Positions 52,087-60,650 are shown, counted from the stretch's first letter. The stretch: 64,000 nucleotides of DNA from TWA4 sp051879195 (GCA_051879195.1 JBJELO010000208.1:1-64000), one strand, 5' to 3'. Notes: generated from the letters alone by a model not told the origin. Translations and numbers: made by a program.

Positions 52087-52509
52087 ATGCAGGAAGAAAG
52101 AAGATGCGGACTCCTGATCCGGAAGATACATACAAAACTGGAAAAGGATGCCAATAATGCCATGAGGGATGCGGATCTGTCTTTTGCACAGATTTCCATA
52201 CTGGAGCTGCTGAATTCCGTACCGGGACAGCAGATGCAGGTGAAGGAGATTCAGAAGCATGAAAAGCTTGCCCAGTCGACAACAGCAGGACTGGTGAGCC
52301 GGATTGAACAGAAAGGTTTTGTGGAGTGCTGGTCAGATTCCGAAGACAGAAGGCTGAAATGGGTAAAGCTGACAGCACGGGGACAGGATTGCTGCGTCAA
52401 AGCGGATGAACGTATGAAAGTGGCAGAGGATATGCTGCTGAGAAATCTCACAGATACGGAAAAGGAAATCCTGCTCAGTCTGCTTCAGAAGGTCAGCAAT
52501 TCCATTTAG
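52087..52509 (+). CDS. MarR-family transcriptional regulator
   Basis: 140 residues. Winged helix: DLSFAQISILELLNSVPGQQMQVKEIQKHEKLAQSTTAGLVSRIEQKGFVECWSDSEDRRLKWVKLTARG, with the DxR wing (SEDRR). Flanked by dimerisation helices. The same dyad overlaps its own promoter and that of the MATE gene 180 bp downstream, so it most likely represses both and is released by a MATE substrate. Confidence 0.94.
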   Translation: MQEERRCGLLIRKIHTKLEKDANNAMRDADLSFAQISILELLNSVPGQQMQVKEIQKHEKLAQSTTAGLVSRIEQKGFVECWSDSEDRRLKWVKLTARGQDCCVKADERMKVAEDMLLRNLTDTEKEILLSLLQKVSNSI

Positions 52510-52589
52510 CAGGATGGATATGTATCCGGATATGGTGAAAAGATGGTTCCGGACACTGCAGCTTTTCTGCAGACAGGTAAAAGCGATAT

Positions 52590-52624
52590 GAAAAAGTAAA
52601 AGCGTGAAAACGCTTTTCTTTTTC
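52590..52624 (+). terminator. marR terminator
   Basis: GAAAAAGTAAAAGCG (52590-52604), TGAAAA, CGCTTTTCTTTTTC (52611-52624): two 7-bp helices with one mismatch and a T-rich 3' arm. Confidence 0.85.
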
Positions 52625-52625
52625 A

Positions 52626-52646
52626 TATAATCAATCGCAAGCGATT
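52626..52646 (+). promoter_or_regulatory. MATE -10 element and MarR operator O2
   Basis: TATAAT (52626-52631), then AATCGCAAGCGATT (52633-52646) at the expected transcription start, identical to O1. The -35 would lie inside the marR terminator (GTGAAA, 52604-52609). Confidence 0.85.
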
Positions 52647-52690
52647 TAATGTAGGTGATAATTAAGTACGAAAAGAAAGAAGGCTGTAAT

Positions 52691-54136
52691 ATGAAAGAAA
52701 ATGCAGAAGTGAAAAAAGACAACAGGATGAATGAAGATATGAATGAAAACATAAATGAAGATAACAGAGTGAGAGAAGATAATAACCTTGCACGGTACCA
52801 GTCCATGCCGGTGGCACGGGCTGTTATCTCCAACGCACTTCCTGCCATGGCGGCCATGCTGATGACGCTGATCTATAATCTTGCGGATACTTTCTTTATC
52901 GGCCAGACAAAGGATGCGTATCAGGTAGCGGCTGTATCTCTGGCAACTCCGGTGTTCCTCATATTTATGGCGGTGGGATCCGCTTTTGGAATCGGCGGTA
53001 CTTCAGTGATTTCAAGGGCATTTGGGGAAGGGAACAACAGGTATGCCCGAAAGGTGTCTTCTTTCTGTATGTGGGGGTGTGTGATCTGCGGTACTGTAAT
53101 ATCAGCATGTCTGCTGATTTTCATGAATCCGATTCTTCGTTTGATTGGAGCCAGCGAGGCAACCTGGGGATTTACAAAAATCTATCTTACAATCGTAGCA
53201 TTCTGCGGACCGTTTGCTGTGATTTCCAGCTGTTTCTCCAATGTGCTGAGAGCAGAAGGACAGGCAAACCGGGCAATGGCAGGCCAGATTGTGGGGAATC
53301 TTCTCAATATAACGCTGGATGCGGTATTTATCATGGGTTTTCACTGGGATATTGTGGGGTGTGCACTGGCAACACTGATTGGTGAAATTGCAGGTGCCTG
53401 TTATTATCTGATTTATTTTCTGCGGAGACAATCTTCTTTGAGTATCAGTATTCGCGATTTTACAATGAAAGAACATGTGGCAGCAGGTACTCTTGTGATC
53501 GGGATTCCGGCTTCTCTGGGCTCTCTCCTTATGAGTGTATCTCAGATTGTTATGAATGCTCAGATGGCAAAGCATGGCGATATGGCAGTAGCCGGGATTG
53601 GGGTGGCTATGAAAATCGTTATGATTACCGGTATGCTGTCAATGGGAATCGGACAGGGGGTTCAGCCGCTCCTGGGCTTTTGTATAGGATCCGGAAACCG
53701 TGACCGTTTCAGGAAAATCATGAGTTTTTCCCTGTTTTTTGCCACAGCAATCGGAACAGTTCTGACAATCTGCTGTTATGTCTTTAATAGTCCGATTATC
53801 GGTGCATTTCTGAATGATGAAGGTGCTTTTGCCTGTGCACAGACATTTTCCGGAATTCTGCTCTGTACAGGTCCATTGTTTGGAATCTATTATGTACTGT
53901 GCAATGCACTGCAGGCAATGGGAGCAGCAACAGCCTCTTTCATTATCAATATCAGCAGGCAGGGACTTGTTTACATTCCCATGCTGTTTATCATGGATGC
54001 ATGGCTTGGAGCATCAGGACTTGCATGGGCGCAGCCTGCAGCAGATGTGATTTCCGTAATAATGGCTGCACTTCTGTATGGAAGGAATTTTCAGAAAAAA
54101 AGCAGGAAAAATTCCGGAGCCGGAACGAAACGGTAA
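52691..54136 (+). CDS. MATE-family efflux transporter
   Basis: 481 residues. A highly charged N-terminal tail (about 1-35) precedes twelve membrane segments: NALPAMAAMLMTLIYNLADTFFIGQTKDAYQVAAVSLATPVF, FGIGGTSVISRAFGEGN, GMLSMGIGQGVQPLLGFCIGSGN. It exports drugs or metabolites by cation exchange. The ATG at 52691 has AGAAGG upstream; a GTG 36 bp earlier is in frame but lies too close to the operator. Control by the adjacent MarR is strongly suggested by the shared operator. Confidence 0.93.
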   Translation: MKENAEVKKDNRMNEDMNENINEDNRVREDNNLARYQSMPVARAVISNALPAMAAMLMTLIYNLADTFFIGQTKDAYQVAAVSLATPVFLIFMAVGSAFGIGGTSVISRAFGEGNNRYARKVSSFCMWGCVICGTVISACLLIFMNPILRLIGASEATWGFTKIYLTIVAFCGPFAVISSCFSNVLRAEGQANRAMAGQIVGNLLNITLDAVFIMGFHWDIVGCALATLIGEIAGACYYLIYFLRRQSSLSISIRDFTMKEHVAAGTLVIGIPASLGSLLMSVSQIVMNAQMAKHGDMAVAGIGVAMKIVMITGMLSMGIGQGVQPLLGFCIGSGNRDRFRKIMSFSLFFATAIGTVLTICCYVFNSPIIGAFLNDEGAFACAQTFSGILLCTGPLFGIYYVLCNALQAMGAATASFIINISRQGLVYIPMLFIMDAWLGASGLAWAQPAADVISVIMAALLYGRNFQKKSRKNSGAGTKR

Positions 54137-54313
54137 CTGACTTTTGAAGCAAAGTATTCCCGAACGCTGGAAGCCATGAACGAAGATTGCAGAGAAGCCC
54201 TGCAGCAGATCGAGGAGCGGATGTATGCAAAAGAATATGAGGATGATTACGATCATATCCTCTGCTACGGTATCTCGTTTTTTAAAAAGCGCTGTCTTGT
54301 GAAAAAGAAATGA
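54137..54313 (+). pseudogene. C-terminal remnant of a PD-(D/E)XK/AAA-like protein
   Basis: Directly after the MATE stop and in the same frame, 58 codons read LTFEAKYSRTLEAMNEDCRE, ALQQIEERMYAKEYE, and HILCYGISFFKKRCLVKKK, then TGA. This is the usual end of the gut-anaerobe AAA-like/PD-(D/E)XK (DUF1703) proteins (EALxQIxxxxY, YGIxFxKKxCxV). No start or ATPase part remains. It differs in sequence from the tail of the intact relative at 31.5 kb. Confidence 0.8.
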
Positions 54314-54409
54314 ACGAGTCATGAGCATGGTACACAATATATTTCTACTTAAAAACAATAAACTTGCAGAGAAACAGCTGTTAAAATGAGAAAAAATCTA
54401 ATTTAAGTG

Positions 54410-54437
54410 TTGATTTCATGCGAAAATGGTTTATACT
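54410..54437 (+). promoter_or_regulatory. Promoter of the RloA-like ATPase gene
   Basis: TTGATT (54410-54415), 16 bp, TATACT (54432-54437), 55 bp before the ATPase start in an AT-rich stretch. Confidence 0.55.
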
Positions 54438-54491
54438 AATATCAGGATACAAGGATCAAAAGATCATGTTAATGAAGGTGAGGATATCATT

Positions 54492-55799
54492 ATGCTGATG
54501 CAGTTTATTTTTAAAAATTATAAATCATTCAGAGATGAGGCGATACTTGATCTGTCAGCGGCAAAGATGACGGAGTTTTCCGACAGAGTTGTTACAATCG
54601 GCGGGGAAAAGATACTTCCTGTCGCTGCTGTTTATGGAGCAAATGCCAGTGGAAAATCTACAGTTTACAGTGCGTTTGAATATATGTCAGATTATGTTGT
54701 GCATTCATTTAAATATGGTGATGAAGATGAGAAATTTGAAGAATACAGACCAACTCCGTTTCTGTTCGATTCAGAATCAGCAACTGCAGAATCAACATTT
54801 GAGGTATATTTCACAATTCCGGGGGATAAGAAAGAGAAAAGCTATAATTATGGATTTTGTGTTGATAAGGAGGGAATAACGGAAGAGTGGCTTAATTCAA
54901 AAGCAAAATCGGCGAGGAGTTACAGTACAATTTTTTACCGGGGGGAAGAAGAACTGGACTTGTCAGGTATTCCCAAAAACAGCAGGGAAAATATACAGGT
55001 AGCTCTGGAGAAACAGGTGCTGATTGTTTCTCTTGGAGCGAAACTTAAAATTGCAAAATGTAAGTTAATCAGGGACTGGTTTTTAGCTAATGAGTTCGCA
55101 GATTTTGGAGATCTTTTTACGAGTTTCTTTATGCCAAGAAGGCTTCCAAAGGGATTTGTGGCGGATAAGGCAGTGCAGAATAAGGTTTTGGAGTACTTCT
55201 CATCATTTGATGAGAGCATCAAAGATTTCAGAATTGAAAAAATTCCGCATGATGGAGAAGAAAAAGAAGATACCTATAAAATCAATGCACTTCATAAGAT
55301 GATAGATTCAGATGATATGGCGGAAATTCCGCTTGGGATGGAATCAGCGGGGACACTTAAAATGTTTGCATTATATCCGGAATTGCAGGATGTGTTGGAA
55401 AAAGGAAGTGTCTTTTTCATTGATGAACTGAATGCCAGACTGCATCCATTGCTTGTACGTAATTTTATACTTGCTTTTTTAAACCCGGCAATTAATGTAA
55501 ACCATGCACAGTTGATTTTTACTACACATGATACATGGCAGCTTTCAAATCAGCTTCTCAGGAGAGATGAAATCTGGTTTACGAAAAAAGATAATAAAGG
55601 GCTGTCTACCTTGTATTCTCTAGCAGATTTTATAGATGAAGAGGGTTCCAGAATTCGTAAAGATGAGAACTACGAAAAGAATTATTTAATTGGAAAATAT
55701 GGTGCTATTCCCCAATTGAAGAGTCTTGATATTTTTAATGAAGCATCAGACGAATTAAGTCAGAGTACCGGATTTAATCCTCAGAAAAAGGTGGATTAG
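54492..55799 (+). CDS. RloA-like AAA/ABC-type ATPase (abortive infection/defence family)
   Basis: 435 residues. QFIFKNYKSFRDEAILDLSAAKM start, P-loop VYGANASGKST (Gly49-Ser56), and a late GSVFFIDELNARLHPLLV (Walker B with following D-loop-like region) plus FTTHDTWQL. This SMC/OLD-like ATPase is the partner of RloB in widespread phage-defence pairs. The following rloB is broken, so the ATPase is probably orphaned. AT-rich, suggesting transfer. ATG 54492 is chosen (GGTGAGG upstream); the longer frame to 54426 would start in the -10 region. Confidence 0.87.
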   Translation: MLMQFIFKNYKSFRDEAILDLSAAKMTEFSDRVVTIGGEKILPVAAVYGANASGKSTVYSAFEYMSDYVVHSFKYGDEDEKFEEYRPTPFLFDSESATAESTFEVYFTIPGDKKEKSYNYGFCVDKEGITEEWLNSKAKSARSYSTIFYRGEEELDLSGIPKNSRENIQVALEKQVLIVSLGAKLKIAKCKLIRDWFLANEFADFGDLFTSFFMPRRLPKGFVADKAVQNKVLEYFSSFDESIKDFRIEKIPHDGEEKEDTYKINALHKMIDSDDMAEIPLGMESAGTLKMFALYPELQDVLEKGSVFFIDELNARLHPLLVRNFILAFLNPAINVNHAQLIFTTHDTWQLSNQLLRRDEIWFTKKDNKGLSTLYSLADFIDEEGSRIRKDENYEKNYLIGKYGAIPQLKSLDIFNEASDELSQSTGFNPQKKVD

Positions 55800-55800
55800 T

Positions 55801-56157
55801 ATGGCAAAAAAGGACAGGCGCGGAAATAGAAAAACCCGCGAGCAAAGATCGGGAAAAATGCTGCCGGAGCTGGGTTATTAATAAGCTTGTTATTAAGGTG
55901 GTCGAAACAAAGACCAGGGATATGATTGATAAATGTATGGAGTTGACTGCCTATGATGCGCAGTATCGTATACCTTGGATTGTATTTGATCGGGATATGG
56001 TACAGGGATTTGATGAAATTATTGCGGAGGCAAAAAGCAAAGGAATACAGACAGGATGGTCAAATCCATGTTTTGAAATAAAAGGCCTTCGGAGATGTGT
56101 CCGGCTACAACGGTGCATAAACTGGTGGAGGAAATTAGAGGAAAGGGGGAGCATTGA
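55801..56157 (+). pseudogene. rloB remnant with stop codon, frameshifts and two internal deletions
   Basis: Three pieces of one RloB protein survive in order. 55801-55881: MAKKDRRGNRKTREQRSGKM through LPELGY then TAA. From 55880, another frame: NKLVIKVVETKTRDMIDKC up to RIPWIVFDRDMVQGFDEI and GWSNPCFEIK. From 56092, a third frame: EMCPATTVHKLVEEIRGKGEH then TGA at 56155. Intact RloB is over 200 residues, so sections after GY and after NPCFE are lost. The TOPRIM-like VFDRD motif remains. The next ATG begins at once at 56158. Confidence 0.88.
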
Positions 56158-56661
56158 ATGGATATCCGTTACCTGTCTTCCCGCTATACAGTACGCTTTT
56201 TGCGGGAAGAGGATATTCCTGCCATTTATGATCTCTGTACCGGGAATCCTCAGTACTATGAGCACTGCCCGCCCGCGGTGACTTCTGAAGGAATCAGGGC
56301 GGATATGATGGCATTGCCCCCGGGGAAGGATTATCATGACAAATATTATATCGGTTTTTTCGCCGGGGAAATGCTGGCGGCGGTTATGGATCTGATTGCA
56401 GGGTATCCGGATGATGATACGGCATGGATCGGACTGTTTATGGTGGAGCGGTCGGTTCAGCAGAAAGGTGTTGGTTCCGGCATCATAGAGGAAGTCTGCG
56501 GCTGCCTGAAAAAGGCGGGATTTGCACGGGTCGGGCTGGGATATGCGAAAGGCAATCCGCAAAGTGAGGCATTCTGGCTGAAAAACGGTTTTCAGAAAAC
56601 CGGTGCGGAGAAACCGGCGGAGGGCTATACGGTTGTTCTGATGGAGAAAAAGTTCAGGTAA
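56158..56661 (+). CDS. GNAT family N-acetyltransferase
   Basis: 167 residues. MDIRYLSSRYTVRFLREEDIPAIYDLCTGNPQYYEHCPPAVTSEG is typical of a clostridial GNAT branch; LFMVERSVQQKGVGSGIIEEVC is the acetyl-CoA loop, and GYAKGNPQSEAFWLKNGFQKTG the C-terminal half. The start follows the rloB remnant's TGA directly, with AGGGGGAG upstream. Substrate unknown. Its codon use matches the housekeeping neighbours, unlike the AT-rich ATPase before it. Confidence 0.9.
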   Translation: MDIRYLSSRYTVRFLREEDIPAIYDLCTGNPQYYEHCPPAVTSEGIRADMMALPPGKDYHDKYYIGFFAGEMLAAVMDLIAGYPDDDTAWIGLFMVERSVQQKGVGSGIIEEVCGCLKKAGFARVGLGYAKGNPQSEAFWLKNGFQKTGAEKPAEGYTVVLMEKKFR

Positions 56662-56744
56662 GAAAAGATACGATACGATGCTTTGATGGGAGTCGGGATT
56701 CTTCGGATTATGGAACAGGAGATTGAATTCCGGCGTATAAACGA

Positions 56745-56804
56745 ATCATTCTATTCATCACGTTGATTCGAATCAAAAAACTTGACTTGAATGAATAGAA
56801 TGAT
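56745..56804. repeat. 14-bp inverted repeat pair enclosing a palindrome
   Basis: ATCATTCTATTCAT (56745-56758) and ATGAATAGAATGAT (56791-56804) are exact reverse complements. Between them is the perfect palindrome TTGATTCGAATCAA (56763-56776). The right arm is also the first codons of the next open frame. It could be a recombination or deletion scar, or an operator. Confidence 0.75.
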
Positions 56805-57552
56805 CAGAATAGGAGCAGGAACGGAGGTGCTGCCTGTTATGATTAAAGAAACGGATGGAGATGAATTTGAGGATCGAAAAGAGTTCAGCGGTTCTTTACT
56901 GAAACAGTTAAATGATGCCTACAGCTATCTGGATATGAGGAATCAGACAAAAGCTTCTTTTGATGGGCTGTATCGGACTGATTCGCGCGATTATTCAGAG
57001 GCAGCGCTCAGAGAAGCGCTGCTGAATGCCATAGTCCATAGAGATTATTCCAATCTGACCGGAACTTTTGTTAGTGTTTATTCTGACAGAGTGGAGTTTG
57101 TCTCATATGGCGGTCTGGCGGGTGGTGTTACGCTGGAGGATGTTCTGTATGGACTTTCCATATGCAGAAACCGGAAACTGGCCAATGTGTTTTATCGTTT
57201 GAATCTGATTGAAGCCTATGGAACAGGGCTGCAGAAGATACGGAATGCTTATGCCGGAACAGGCGGCGAACCGGAATTTATGGCAGGTCCCAGTTCCTTC
57301 AAAGTGATCCTTCCCAATATGAATAAACTGAAATCCAGACATAATCCTGAAAATATTGAATCGGTGAACGATGAAGAAACAAAACGGGTGCTTCGTTTTA
57401 TTGAGCTGCAGGGCGAAGCATCGAGAAGTGAAATCGAAAATTATCTGGGAATCAGCACATCGACCGCAATCCGGCTGATGAAAAAGCTGATAAACCGTGG
57501 TCTTATACAGAGTGTTGGCAAAGGGAAAAATGTGAGGTATACTGTCAAATAA
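56791..57552 (+). CDS. ATP-binding/AlbA-type transcriptional regulator, N-terminally truncated
   Basis: 253 residues, possibly starting later at a GTT-ATG near 56839 (GGAGG at 56823). It contains the HATPase_c_4 module of Schlafen-AlbA_2 regulators: SEAALREALLNAIVHRDYSNLTGTFVSVYSDRVEFVSYGGL, CRNRKLANVFYRLNLIEAYGTGLQKI, then a C-terminal winged helix (GEASRSEIENYLGISTSTAIRLMKKLINRGLI). Intact relatives have about 200 more residues upstream carrying the AlbA_2 domain. That part is missing, cut at the inverted repeat. Probably a decayed gene. Confidence 0.75.
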   Translation: MNRMIRIGAGTEVLPVMIKETDGDEFEDRKEFSGSLLKQLNDAYSYLDMRNQTKASFDGLYRTDSRDYSEAALREALLNAIVHRDYSNLTGTFVSVYSDRVEFVSYGGLAGGVTLEDVLYGLSICRNRKLANVFYRLNLIEAYGTGLQKIRNAYAGTGGEPEFMAGPSSFKVILPNMNKLKSRHNPENIESVNDEETKRVLRFIELQGEASRSEIENYLGISTSTAIRLMKKLINRGLIQSVGKGKNVRYTVK

Positions 57553-57578
57553 AACAAAAGAATCGAGGCGCAGTGATA

Positions 57579-58451
57579 ATGTTGAAAATGGGTAGAAATG
57601 ATCCGTGCTGGTGCGGAAGCGGCAGGAAGTATAAAAAGTGTCACAGTGATTTTGATCAGAGGCTGGAGGCACTCCGCCATGAAGGGGCTGTTGTGCCTCC
57701 GAGAAAGATTATTAAAAATCAGGCTCAGATCGCAGGAATCAGGGAGAGCGGCAAGATTAATATTGCCATTCTTGATTACGTCGGTGAACATATCCATGAA
57801 GGAATTACTACAGAGCAGATCGATCAGTGGGTATATGAGCAGACCATGCGTTACGGTGCCGTGCCGGCGCCGCTGAATTATCAGGGATTTCCGAAAAGTG
57901 TGTGCACTTCGGTCAATGACCAGGTGTGCCACGGTATTCCTTCGCCTGATGAGGTGCTTCGGGAGGGAGATATTATCAATGTGGATGTATCCACGATTTA
58001 CAACGGGTATTTTTCCGACTCCTCCCGTATGTTCTGCATCGGAGAGGTTTCACCGGAGAAGAAACGGCTGGTGGATATTACGAAGGAGAGTCTTTCCGTT
58101 GGCCTTGAGCAGGTAAAGCCCTGGGGATTTCTGGGGGATATGGGTCAGGCGATTCATGATTTCGCTGTTGACAACGGATACAGTGTGGTCAGGCAGATCG
58201 GCGGCCATGGCGTGGGACTGGAATTTCATGAAGATCCCTGGGTCAGCTACGTATCGGAAAGGGGAACGGAGATGGTGATGGCTCCGGGTATGGTATTTAC
58301 CATTGAACCCATGATCAACATGGGAAGCGATGAGATTTTTGTGGATGAGGAGAACGGCTGGACAGTTTATACAGAGGACGGGCTGCCGTCTGCCCAGTGG
58401 GAAATTCAGGTTCTGATTACGGAAAGCGGATACGAAATACTTGCATATTAA
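57579..58451 (+). CDS. map: Methionine aminopeptidase with N-terminal SEC-C zinc motif
   Basis: 290 residues. The N-terminus has a SEC-C motif (GRNDPCWCGSGRKYKKCH), a zinc finger known from SecA tails that contacts the ribosome or SecB. A type I methionine aminopeptidase follows: QGFPKSVCTSVNDQVCHGIP, the metal ligands in VDVSTIYNGYFSDSSRMF, GGHGVGLEFHEDPWV, MVFTIEPMI and WEIQVLI. It removes initiator Met from new proteins. The start at 57579 is best placed to GAGG; a GTG 6 bp earlier is possible. Confidence 0.95.
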   Translation: MLKMGRNDPCWCGSGRKYKKCHSDFDQRLEALRHEGAVVPPRKIIKNQAQIAGIRESGKINIAILDYVGEHIHEGITTEQIDQWVYEQTMRYGAVPAPLNYQGFPKSVCTSVNDQVCHGIPSPDEVLREGDIINVDVSTIYNGYFSDSSRMFCIGEVSPEKKRLVDITKESLSVGLEQVKPWGFLGDMGQAIHDFAVDNGYSVVRQIGGHGVGLEFHEDPWVSYVSERGTEMVMAPGMVFTIEPMINMGSDEIFVDEENGWTVYTEDGLPSAQWEIQVLITESGYEILAY

Positions 58452-58533
58452 AAACGTGAGACTGCAGGTATAAGACTGTCGGATGAGGCTGTCGGATGCA
58501 GGCCTGTTGGATACAAAATTGTCAGAAAATAAT

Positions 58534-58613
58534 ATAATATTTTCAGATATTATATAAAAAGATGGGTAACACCGATAAAAATGTATTGCAATATAACCCA
58601 AAATGTGCATAAT
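58534..58613 (+). promoter_or_regulatory. Dyad and promoter upstream of rubrerythrin
   Basis: ATAATAT (58534-58540), 6 bp, ATATTAT (58547-58553) is an AT-rich dyad that loosely recalls PerR-type sites. TTGCAA (58586-58591), 16 bp, CATAAT (58608-58613) is a candidate promoter. The remainder of 58452-58777 shows no gene. Confidence 0.45.
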
Positions 58614-58777
58614 AAAAGGAGGAGCAGAAATTGCTCTGACGACGAATCCGGTATCTGTTCAACCATGTATGAGCGATTCAGGACAGAGTGAAACAGATAT
58701 TGATGGAATACTGTTCAGGGCCGGAGACTGACGCTGGACAGGTATATCGTTTATATGATTTTCCAGGAGGTAATGGA

Positions 58778-59431
58778 ATGAAGAAATTTATATGTACGGT
58801 TTGTGGTTATGTTCATGAAGGTGAAACCGCACCGGAAGTATGCCCCGTGTGCAAGCAGCCGGCATCCAAATTTAAAGAAGTGACAGTACCGGCGTCCAAT
58901 CCCTATGCAGGAACCAAGACAGAAAAGAATCTCTGGGAGGCATTTGCAGGCGAATCCCAGGCAAGAAACAAGTACACATATTTTGCATCCGTAGCAAAGA
59001 AAGCCGGATATGAACAGATCGCAGAACTGTTCCTCAAGACTGCTGAGAATGAAAAGGAGCATGCTAAGCTGTGGTTCAAGGCACTGGGGCAGATCGGTGA
59101 TACCGCTGAGAATCTGCTTCATGCAGCAGAAGGCGAGAACGAAGAGTGGACAGATATGTATGTCCGCATGGCAAAGGACGCAGAAGAAGAAGGCTTTACC
59201 GAACTGGCAGAACAGTTCAGAGGTGTGGCAGCCATCGAAAAACAGCATGAAGAAAGATATCGTGCCCTTCTCAATAATGTGGAGACAAAGCAGGTATTTG
59301 AAAAGAGCGGAGTATCCATCTGGGAATGCCGCAACTGCGGTCATGTAGTAGTAGGAACAAAAGCACCGGAAGTATGCCCTGTATGCAAACATCCTCAGAG
59401 CTACTTCGAAATCAGAAAAGAAAACTACTAA
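58778..59431 (+). CDS. Rubrerythrin flanked by two rubredoxin-type domains
   Basis: 217 residues. An N-terminal rubredoxin-like domain (Cys6, Cys9, Cys22, Cys25 in KKFICTVCGYVHEGE and EVCPVCKQ), a four-helix diiron domain (AFAGESQARNKYTYFA, AENEKEHAKLW, FRGVAAIEKQHEERY), and a C-terminal rubredoxin-like domain (WECRNCGHVV, EVCPVCKHPQSYF). Rubrerythrins reduce hydrogen peroxide in anaerobes. Most have only one rubredoxin domain. AGGAGG at 58765 selects this start; a 30-residue upstream extension is rejected. Confidence 0.94.
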   Translation: MKKFICTVCGYVHEGETAPEVCPVCKQPASKFKEVTVPASNPYAGTKTEKNLWEAFAGESQARNKYTYFASVAKKAGYEQIAELFLKTAENEKEHAKLWFKALGQIGDTAENLLHAAEGENEEWTDMYVRMAKDAEEEGFTELAEQFRGVAAIEKQHEERYRALLNNVETKQVFEKSGVSIWECRNCGHVVVGTKAPEVCPVCKHPQSYFEIRKENY

Positions 59432-59462
59432 AAACTGAAAACTGACATTTTACATCAACGGG

Positions 59463-59502
59463 AGCTGCCGCATTTTCTGATATGCGGCAGCTTCATTTTA
59501 TT
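59463..59502 (+). terminator. Rubrerythrin terminator
   Basis: AGCTGCCGCAT (59463-59473) pairs with ATGCGGCAGCT (59482-59492), then TCATTTTATT. Confidence 0.9.
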
Positions 59503-59623
59503 ACTGTGCGCAGGAGCGCACGTTTTTACTGTTTTTTCTGACAGGGATATGGTGGTAATCTGTACCGGCTGCTGGTATAATGGGGTGAATCTGTTTCAGG
59601 CGATGCCTGAGGAAGGAGAAAAT

Positions 59624-60484
59624 ATGATTCATATGCTGAATGATATAAATGATTGTTATACACTGAGCAACGGTGTGAAGATTCCCTGCGTCGGGTACGG
59701 TACTTATGTGGAGAGCGATGCGGAGAAGAATGTGGAGGTGATTTGCCAGGCAATCCGGGCCGGCTACCGCCTTCTGGATACGGCGTCATTTTACGGGACG
59801 GAGACATATCTGGCAGAATCACTGAAAAAATGCGGAATACCCAGAGAAGAATTTTTTATTACTTCCAAGGTATGGAAGACCGAGATGGGATATGAGAAGA
59901 CAAAAGAAGCATTTGCCAGGACACTTGACAATCTTCAGACGGATTATCTGGATATGTACCTGATTCACTGGCCGGTTCCCGGGGATGACTGCTGTAACTG
60001 GAAACATCTGGATGTACAGACATGGAGAGCGATGGAAGAGTTATACGAGGAGGGGAAAATCCGCGCTATCGGCGTCAGCAATTTCCTGCCTCATCATATT
60101 GACAATCTTCTGGAAAACGGAAGAATCGATCCTATGGTGAATCAACTGGAATTCCATCCGGGTTATGTTCAGGCAGCAACACTTCATTACTGCAGGGAAC
60201 ATGATATCCGCGTACAGGCATGGAGCCCTCTGGGAAGAAGACGTGTTCTGGAGAATCCGCTGATACTGGAACTGGCCCGTAAGTATGAAACCTCTGCTGC
60301 TCAGATCTGCCTTCGGTTTGCATTTCAGGAAGAGGTGATTCCGCTCCCGAAAGCATCTTCCATGGACCGGATGAAACAGAATCAGGATATTTTTTCTTTT
60401 GAAATCAGCCGTGAGGATATGTTTCGTCTGGAAACCATGCCGCAGACAGGCTGGTCCGGTCAGCATCCTGACGGGCTGCGGTAA
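59624..60484 (+). CDS. Aldo/keto reductase
   Basis: 286 residues, AKR fold. GYRLLDTASFYGTE (catalytic Asp and Tyr), FITSKVWKTEMGYEKT (Lys), YLIHWPVPGD (His), AIGVSNFLPHHIDNL and IPLPKASSMDRMKQN (NADPH binding). It reduces carbonyls with NADPH; the natural substrate is unknown. AAGGAG at 59613 supports the ATG at 59624; a 25-residue upstream extension is rejected. Confidence 0.94.
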   Translation: MIHMLNDINDCYTLSNGVKIPCVGYGTYVESDAEKNVEVICQAIRAGYRLLDTASFYGTETYLAESLKKCGIPREEFFITSKVWKTEMGYEKTKEAFARTLDNLQTDYLDMYLIHWPVPGDDCCNWKHLDVQTWRAMEELYEEGKIRAIGVSNFLPHHIDNLLENGRIDPMVNQLEFHPGYVQAATLHYCREHDIRVQAWSPLGRRRVLENPLILELARKYETSAAQICLRFAFQEEVIPLPKASSMDRMKQNQDIFSFEISREDMFRLETMPQTGWSGQHPDGLR

Positions 60485-60563
60485 AGACTGGCACTGCCGG
60501 GAGTTTTTCGGTCAATTTGGACCAGATACAGATCGGCAGGAGGGAAAAACCGCCTGAAATCAG

Positions 60564-60617
60564 AAAAGCACTTACAGAATACGGATATATTTCCGCAATC
60601 CGGTAAGTGCTTTTTCA
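60564..60617. terminator. Bidirectional terminator
   Basis: AAAAGCACTTAC (60564-60575) pairs with GTAAGTGCTTTT (60603-60614) with an inner CGGA/TCCG helix. It serves the reductase and the convergent XRE gene. Confidence 0.88.
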
Positions 60618-60650
60618 GCAGCTGATGCACTGCGCCTGTGGGAAGCGGGT

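Noticed and set aside
56092..56281. Intact 127-residue protein from 55898
   Set aside because: Its last part reads the wrong frame of the rloB C-terminus and of the GNAT gene; the pieces match RloB in three frames instead.
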